NCBI GenBank assembly: GCA_010909725.1
Contig: JAACMV010000025.1
Location: forward strand, 7,501 to 32,000
Source: Picochlorum sp. 'celeri'
Taxonomy: Eukaryota > Chlorophyta > Trebouxiophyceae
Reading direction: 5' to 3'
Length of the DNA stretch: 24,500 nucleotides
Position numbers and translations under genes: made by a program. Positions 19,059 through 24,500 of the stretch are shown in pieces; within the stretch, counting starts at the first letter, position 1, and each line of letters begins with the position of its first letter. The notes below the pieces were generated by a model. The model was not told the DNA's origin and ran no database searches. It was given only the letters and a program-made list of their open reading frames with translations.

Positions 19059-22000
19059 ATGTCTTCAACCGATCTCAAATCAGCAGTGTATACACTGTAT
19101 CACGATACCAATAAAGAAGCTCAAAGGAAAGCAAATTATTGGTTGGAAGAATGGCAGCGATCGGAGGGAGGGTGGGCGGTGTGTTATGAGGTGCTTGGCG
19201 ATGCTCAAGGCGAACTCGAGACGTTTTATTTCGCTGCTCAGACCTTACGGACCAAAATTTTACGCGACTTTGAAGAATTAGGGCATACTATTGGTCGTAA
19301 ATTGCCTGACGATGTTCTGGGACTGCTGTCAATACATGCCAAGGGCCCAGGGGCTGTCAGGACGCAGTTGTGTCTCGCTGTTGCAGCATTGGCAATGCAT
19401 ATTCCCTCGGGTGAGTGGGCTGGTGGAGACTTTGTGACGTGGATAGGGCAAAAGTTGTTGTCTGGGGCGTACACGGATGAGAGCGCACGGCACATTTTGC
19501 TCGAAATTCTGACTGTTCTGCCACAAGAGGCAGGATCGTATCAGCCATCTATTGTGCCAGAAAGGCGACGGCAGATTGAAGATGAATTGCAGCATTCCCT
19601 TCCCCAAGCTCTGAATTTGTTATGCATAGTTTCAGATAAAGCTGGAGGAAAGACGGCTGACCAGGTATTAGAGGCTTTCGCTGCATGGCTGCTGCTGGTT
19701 GGGAACAAGGTTGCACCGTCTGTAGTGATGGAATGCAAGCTGGTGTATGTGGCCTTGGAGGCCTTGAAGAAGGAGGATTCGTTCTTCTCCGCAGTAGATG
19801 CAGTCGTAGAGATAATTTATTGCTCCTCGCTCCGGGGGAGACCAAAGCCTGAAATGGCTCAGTTGGTGCAAGCCATTGTGTCACAGGTAATGGGGCTGTT
19901 GCCCAGGTTCCACATATGCATTCAACAGGCTGTTGAGGAGCAGACAGGGACAGCGTCCCCCGAAGGCATACTACATGATAATTATGAGGAGGAAGCCAAG
20001 GCCATAGCTCGATTGTTTGCGGAGGTGGGGGAAGCATATGCGTATCTCATCTCTGAAGCAACACCAGAGGTCATGGGTCCCGTGGAAGCTCTACTGGACG
20101 TCTGCAGGTATCCTGACATGGAAGTGTGCTCAGTCTCTTTCAACTTTTGGCATCGATTGAGCTATATATTATCTTCAGGGAAAAAGCCGCATTCATTAAA
20201 GTGGGAGGGGCCAGCTTTGCCGGAGCAAGAGGCCCAACGGCGGTTGGATGCTTTCTGTCCGTCATTCAAGCGTTTGGTAGAGATTTTGAGCAGGAGGATC
20301 GAGTATCCGGTTGATTGGGATGGCTGGCACAGGGATGAAAAGAATGACTTTAAATATAACAGGATGGTGGTTGGGGATCTGTTGTTAGATTCTACGGATG
20401 TCTTGGGGGCAGATGCCTGCATGTCTGTGTTGACAGCTCCATTGTCAGAGTTGAGCTCCAATGTCCGGGCCGGAGGAACGTTCGACTGGAGGAAAGCAGA
20501 GGCTTGTTTATACTCCCTGAGATCTATTCATAAGGCTGCATCGAGTGTGCGTGATCCAACGACGCTTGTGTCCCTGTTTTCTGCATTACCGTCCCTCCCG
20601 TCGTTTCCCCATCTGGATTACTCGGTTGCAGTCTTGTTGGGCTCCTATGCCGAGTGGATGGCAGAAGCAGCGAATGCTAACGAAAGAGTACGCCCTTTAG
20701 TGTCCACATCGGTGCAATTGATGATAAAAGGTACGATATATAATCTGAGATGTTTCTTTTGTGTCTCTGGTATTCATGGATATCTGGTGCCCTTGCAGGC
20801 CTTGGAAACGAGCATACAAGTTCTGCGTGCGCTTTGTCCCTGCGGAACATTTGCGAGAGCTGTGCAACACTTTTGTCTGACTCAGTACCGTTATTATTAG
20901 AGTTATATCGTCAGGTGCAAAACCAGGGGGATATTTCACAGGCACGAGAAGCAAACTTTTTGGATGAGGAGGAGGTGGAAAGCGTTCTCGAAGCTGTGAC
21001 ATTTGTGGTGTCGTCCATGCCTCAGGACCTGAAGAGATCCACTGTGCAGCAAATGATTGACTCAGTCGTTCATCCGATACAGGTGATTTTAGATCCGCTT
21101 AGAAACCCTCAATATGTGACACGTGATCAGAGTCAGTTGCTGATGGTCCTGCCTCTCTTTGAGAGAGTGACAACAATTTTAAAGACCATTGATGACCCAG
21201 AGGACGTGGCAATTACGTTGGAGAAAATCATGCCGTGGATAAATGTGGCATTGTCTGTGTTTGCAGCGGATGCAATGGCCTCGGAGAAAATTTGCAGGGT
21301 CCCACGATATGCTGTTCGGAGTGCAAAGCAAGCAACATATAGGTCTTTGCCATCCTTGTCTGAGTCTCTGACACAAAGATTTGAGCAAACCAAGCATTCC
21401 TGCTATCTTTATGTCGCTAGCGAATTGGTCAAGGCATTCGGACATGACCCTGCTCAGGATGGCTACATCAAGCCAATGCTGCACAGAATGCTTGTCAGCT
21501 CTTGCTCCATGTTGACTTCCCTTCAAGCGGTTACATCGTATCCAGAACTAACGGATGACATGTTTTTACTCGCTGGTAGAGGTTTGAGCTATGCCCCTCG
21601 CCTGATGATGACCCAGGAGCTGTTATCAAGTATGGTTCCAACAAGTCGAAATGCCTTGCTGATACAGCACAAGGAAGCATGTACGAGCGTGTCAGCCTTC
21701 CTTGTGCGCCTTTTAGATCCAGAAACGCATCGAAAATGTGATGCACAGCAGGTCAAAGCATTGGAAATGACGTTTTACCCATATGGAGGCGTCATCACGC
21801 AACTGGCACTTGCTGGAGGGGTTGGGGCCCTTCCGCCATCCAGAATGTACAACATGGTGGACGTCTTGTACGCCCTGCTGAAGTCGTCTCAAGACAGCTT
21901 CCAGTGGTTCAACGCATCGATCTCACTCATTCCTTTACCAGCCCTTCCGGAAACAGCAAGACAGCGGTTTTTGCACACGTGCCAGTCAATCGTGGCTGAC

Positions 22001-22138
22001 GAAATTCAAGAAGACGATGAGCAGCAGCTTATGGATGCAGTCTTTGAACTCTCAGAGATCTGCAGACGCCACCATAAAATCCAACAAACCGTCATGCAGA
22101 GTTTATTACCAAAGGATTATCAATATTTTAACATCTGA
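19059..22138 (+). CDS. TNPO3: Transportin-3 / MTR10-type importin-beta protein
   Basis: Two exons: 19059-20730 and 20799-22138, with a 68-bp intron (gtacga...cccttgcag), giving 1003 residues, slightly longer than animal TNPO3 (about 920) and plant MOS14 (about 960). The N-terminus (AVYTLYHDTNKEAQRKANYWLEEWQRS, cut here across the importin-beta N-terminal helix) and FYFAAQTLRTKI are the family's opening. QLCLAVAALAMHIPSGEW and LLEILTVLPQEA mark the exportin-1-like region (about 100-180). HEAT-like helices fill the rest, with VSFNFWHRL and KHSCYLYVASELVKAFG recognisable. These receptors import SR splicing factors and related cargo into the nucleus under Ran-GTP control. The splice joins MIKG to LGNEHTSS without loss. 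It is followed by the SEN2 gene on the same strand. Confidence 0.92.
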
Positions 22139-22279
22139 GGGCGTTGCATTGCCCTTCTCGTTCACCATGGAAGTTGGGTTCCGTCGACCAAGGCATAAAA
22201 ACGCCATAGACACGATATCCAAAACGATAGGTTGAAAATCTACGAATATTTACGAGAATCATGTCTAAAAGGAATCTTG

Positions 22280-23036
22280 ATGGACGCTGCGGTCTGGATC
22301 TGCGTCAGTGACGACGTTGTAAAACAACTGGATTATGCATGTTTCGGAAACTTGGACGGCGGACATGGAATGACAGCGTATATTAGAGATGTAATGAGTA
22401 GCATTGATGTAGAATTACCAGAGACTTGTAGAAATACTGTCAGATTGAGCCTGGACGAGGCATTTTTCATGCACTATGCTCTGAAAGTTTTGGACCTGTG
22501 CAAAGTTGATATCACCTCCAGGCAGCCCTCACAAATTCTGGACACGAAACAGATATGGGAGTACATGGCTCAGGGGCGCTCTGATTTCCCCATACTCTAC
22601 ATCTGTTACCATCACTTTAGGAGCAAGGTGAGTTTTTTTTTTTGGTGTCAGGCTTTCCTTCAGCCCAAGAGAGGGAGAGAAAGAGAGAATAGCATGACGT
22701 ATCCTATTATTATGTTTGATGCTACAGGGATGGATCGCGCGGACTGGGCTACAGTATGGGGTGGATTTTGTGCTCTATCAGAAGCACCCTGCTCTAGCAC
22801 ACTCTGACTATTCTGTGGTGATTCAAACACCGGGCATGGTAGACGGTCGACCCCCCATGTCATGGCACGACCTTCAAATTACCAATAGATTGACGGGGCA
22901 AGTAGGCAAAAGGCTTCTTGTTGTACATATCCACGATCCTGCGCAGCACATTGGCTACAAAGACCACACATGTATTGACAGGGTATCTCTCTCCGAATAC
23001 CTCGTCAGACGATGGGTTCCTGAAAGAACCCAGTAG
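22280..23036 (+). CDS. TSEN2: tRNA-splicing endonuclease catalytic subunit SEN2
   Basis: Two exons: 22280-22627 and 22728-23036, with a 100-bp phase-0 intron (gtgagt...gctacag), giving 218 residues from the ATG used here. The N-terminal domain has LSLDEAFFMHYALKVLDL and YHHFRSK. The catalytic domain has GWIARTGLQYGVDFVLY, with the expected triad Tyr133, His141 (LAHSDYS) and Lys177 (GKRLLVVHI). SEN2 cuts the 5' splice site of intron-containing pre-tRNAs in the four-subunit complex. The wording HPALAHSDY resembles plant SEN proteins. Homologous plant proteins start about 40 residues earlier. A better start is ATG 22167 (MEVGFRRPRHKN), whose frame reaches 22231 and would join this frame if one base were added in ataggttg. 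About 140 bp separate it from the importin stop. Confidence 0.88.
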
Positions 23037-23119
23037 TCTATTCAACTAGTATGACCCTACCCTACCTATTTATATATTAATGCACTATATGTATGTTACA
23101 GATCCGGTAGTGTATCAAA

Positions 23120-24098
23120 TCAATCTTCCTTTCTTGCCGATGATGACTCTGCAGGTGTCACAGTCTGCGCACTTGGAATCATCTTGAGCAACTTTGACAA
23201 GTACGCATCATGGATAAACGTCACCTTCTGGCGAGCAATATCAATCACATTATCAATCTGGTCATGGTACATCTCATACACCTTTGGCACTGCAAATGCA
23301 AGGACGACACATGCATATGCCAACCCCAGCAGAGACACAGTTGCAAGCACCTTTGACAAGAAAACAATCCAGCACTCACAACAATAGACATCAGCACATC
23401 CTTTCCACTCAGAATACGATGTGTGAAGTGCAGTCCTTTGTTCACATATGGTGTTGCCTTATCAACCACAGCCCTGATCTTTGCCTCTGGAATCCCTTCA
23501 ACCATAAAGGCAGGCATCGGTGGTGGGGGTCTACATCAACACAAAGCTCCATGAGTATTGAAAACTCCACTCCATTCCAGAAATTCGGTCAATCCAGGAC
23601 CACGCACCTATGAATGAACCCTCCAATGATACTCCACACGAGCATCACACCAACCGTGAGACTCATCAGCAACGCAGCCACGCTCAAAAAGCTATTCTTC
23701 GCCCAAAAAAGCAAAACAAATGCAGCAGTAACCGCTGCAAACAAGAACACGTTCGCAGATCAGTCCCATGGCAGAAACAGCCAGTTTCAACGCATTCAAT
23801 CCATCCAAGGCGCCTAGGCCTCCGTCTCATTCCATGCTCCTAGCAAAACTGGTCTTCATGGGTATAAAACGCAACCAGATCAATCCCACGCACCTCCAAA
23901 GACGATTCCAGTCTTCTTCACATCCCTCCATAGGAGCAAATCCTCCACTGCAGTCAAATATAAAGGCACAGATATCATTTATGTACATATGAATAACTAT
24001 TGTAGTGTTTCTGTAATGCGAGGAATAACGCGATCGAACATACGCTGTTGATCTTTGACAGGCAGCTTAATGCGGCCTGGGGTGGGGGCAACTGACAT
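23120..24098 (-). CDS. Reticulon-like ER membrane protein
   Basis: Exons inferred at 24098-24044, 23947-23894, 23734-23608 and 23530-23120, with introns of 96 bp (gtatgt), 159 bp (gtgcgt) and 77 bp (gtgcgt). The phases fit at each join. The protein starts MSVAPTPGRIKLPVKDQQ, then EDLLLWRDVKKTGIVFG. The first membrane hairpin follows (AVTAAFVLLF to VGVMLVWSIIGG), then a PPPPMPAF loop, a linker ending in LSGKDVLMS, the second hairpin (LLGLAYACVVLAFAVPKVYE) and a short hydrophilic tail. This is the reticulon homology domain, which curves ER tubules. The last exon changes frame near 23361. Adding one T to the TTTT run gives the full-length second hairpin and a total of exactly 216 codons. A 29-bp intron (23379-23351, gtgagt...caaag) is the alternative. 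Exon 1 is the least certain part. Confidence 0.8.
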
Positions 24099-24302
24099 TG
24101 TTTTTGAGTTACTAGTTTCAAAAATTTGATATATTGTTCAAGGCCTGCGTGTGGGGTGCCAACAAGGGCACCGAGGGATTGAAAACCCTTTGCTCACCTC
24201 AAGCATTCTGTATTTAGATATTTGTTTGCACCAATTCAACCCCATCTCTTTCAATCTGTGTGCTCAATTTTCGACACATCTGTATCAATTATATTCATAG
24301 CG
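24099..24302. promoter_or_regulatory. Shared upstream region of the reticulon and right-edge genes
   Basis: About 200 bp lie between the reticulon ATG and the ATG at 24303 on the opposite strand. It is A/T-rich (tatttagatatttgtt near 24211). No repeat or further ORF is recognised. Confidence 0.35.
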
Positions 24303-24500
24303 ATGGGCAAGAAAGGAAGAAGACTCATATCGTTGAGGATCAGTTCGGAGAGGGAGGGGTGAGTCAGGACAAGGAGTTTGCACCTCCCAGGAGCGGAGGA
24401 CCAGGCTCTTCCAAGGGCGGTGTGGGCGGTAGTGTACCAGGCAGCACTCCTTTTCACTATGTGAAACATGTGCCCAAGTTTCTGCAGTCTCACGCGCATC
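24303..24500 (+). CDS. Unidentified protein, N-terminal part, runs off the window
   Basis: I do not recognise this gene with confidence. ATG 24303 reads MGKKG, then its frame stops after 20 codons. The frame one base earlier is open from before 24302 to the window end and looks protein-like: KKTHIVEDQFGEGG, a Gly/Ser-rich stretch, then PFHYVKHVPKFLQSHAH. One extra G in the aaagg run (24312-24316) would join them into a protein starting MGKKGKKTHIVED. Two other readings are possible: an exon starting at 24301 after the acceptor ttcatag, or a short first exon ending at the donor gtgagt near 24360. The basic start and the YVK-VPKFL pattern suggest a small nuclear or nucleolar protein, but that is a guess. 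Confidence 0.42.

Noticed and set aside
24000..24098. Separate 33-residue gene MSVAPTPGRIKLPVKDQQ... on the minus strand
   Set aside because: A GTATGT donor within it joins in phase to the reticulon exon starting at 23947, so it is better explained as reticulon exon 1 reading on into its intron.
24251..24499. Minus-strand ORF at the right edge as a gene
   Set aside because: It has no recognisable motif and lies antisense to a more protein-like + strand frame that begins at a plausible start or acceptor.
1..24500. CRISPR arrays, bacterial operons or phage genes
   Set aside because: Introns, poly(A) LINEs and eukaryote-specific proteins show that this is nuclear eukaryotic DNA. The repeats are retroelement copies, not spacer arrays.

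Overview
This is nuclear DNA of a eukaryote. Several genes have short spliceosomal introns (about 60-160 bp), and the retroelements end in poly(A). The green lineage (an alga or a basal plant relative) is the best guess. The HAD hydrolase has the DIMDT motif I of plant FMN hydrolases, and the release-factor-like protein, the tRNA-splicing endonuclease and the reticulon all read like plant-type versions. Four of nine inferred introns begin GTGCGT. The species cannot be named from the sequence alone.

Region 1 (1-15158) is a nested cluster of one non-LTR retrotransposon (LINE) family, with every copy on the + strand. The family encodes a single long protein: a basic N-terminal region, an apurinic-endonuclease-like (EEP) domain, a reverse transcriptase and a C-terminal CX2CX9HX4C zinc motif. 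It ends with a short 3' UTR containing a GTGGG/CCCAC stem-loop and a poly(A) tail. Five copies are visible: A (1-3483, cut by the window edge, many frameshifts), B (4122-5941, 5'-truncated), C (6190-8649, 5'-truncated, long open RT frame), D (8650-9945, 5'-truncated, lying in the poly(A) tail of C) and E (10456-15158, the only copy with the 5' end). An older relative, here called S2, provides 3' ends at 3497-3961 and 9959-10455. Target-site duplications can be read for B (tgggaagtgtgg) and for the C+D composite (ccacacttcctag), and the nesting order follows from them. Such clusters resemble the Zepp-type LINE clusters of green algae, some of which mark centromeres; that link is inference.

Region 2 (15159-24500) is gene-dense and begins only about 70 bp from the tail of copy E. 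In order it holds: a WDR26/GID7-type LisH-CTLH-WD40 protein (-); a plant-type HAD phosphatase (+); a GGQ release-factor-like protein (-); a transportin-3/MTR10 importin (+); the tRNA-splicing endonuclease subunit SEN2 (+); a reticulon-like ER protein (-); and the start of an unidentified gene (+) at the right edge. The genes alternate between divergent pairs with short shared upstream regions and convergent pairs. In one convergent pair the stop codons are one base apart. These are housekeeping functions (ubiquitin ligase scaffold, flavin metabolism, organelle ribosome rescue, nuclear import, tRNA splicing, ER shaping) with no shared pathway.

Data quality: several reading frames are broken at points where one missing base, often in a homopolymer, would restore continuity (near 17370, 22231, 23361 and 24315). 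Copies A and E of the LINE carry many single-base indels, densest at 13140-13570. Uncorrected long-read consensus error is a serious alternative to real mutation throughout.
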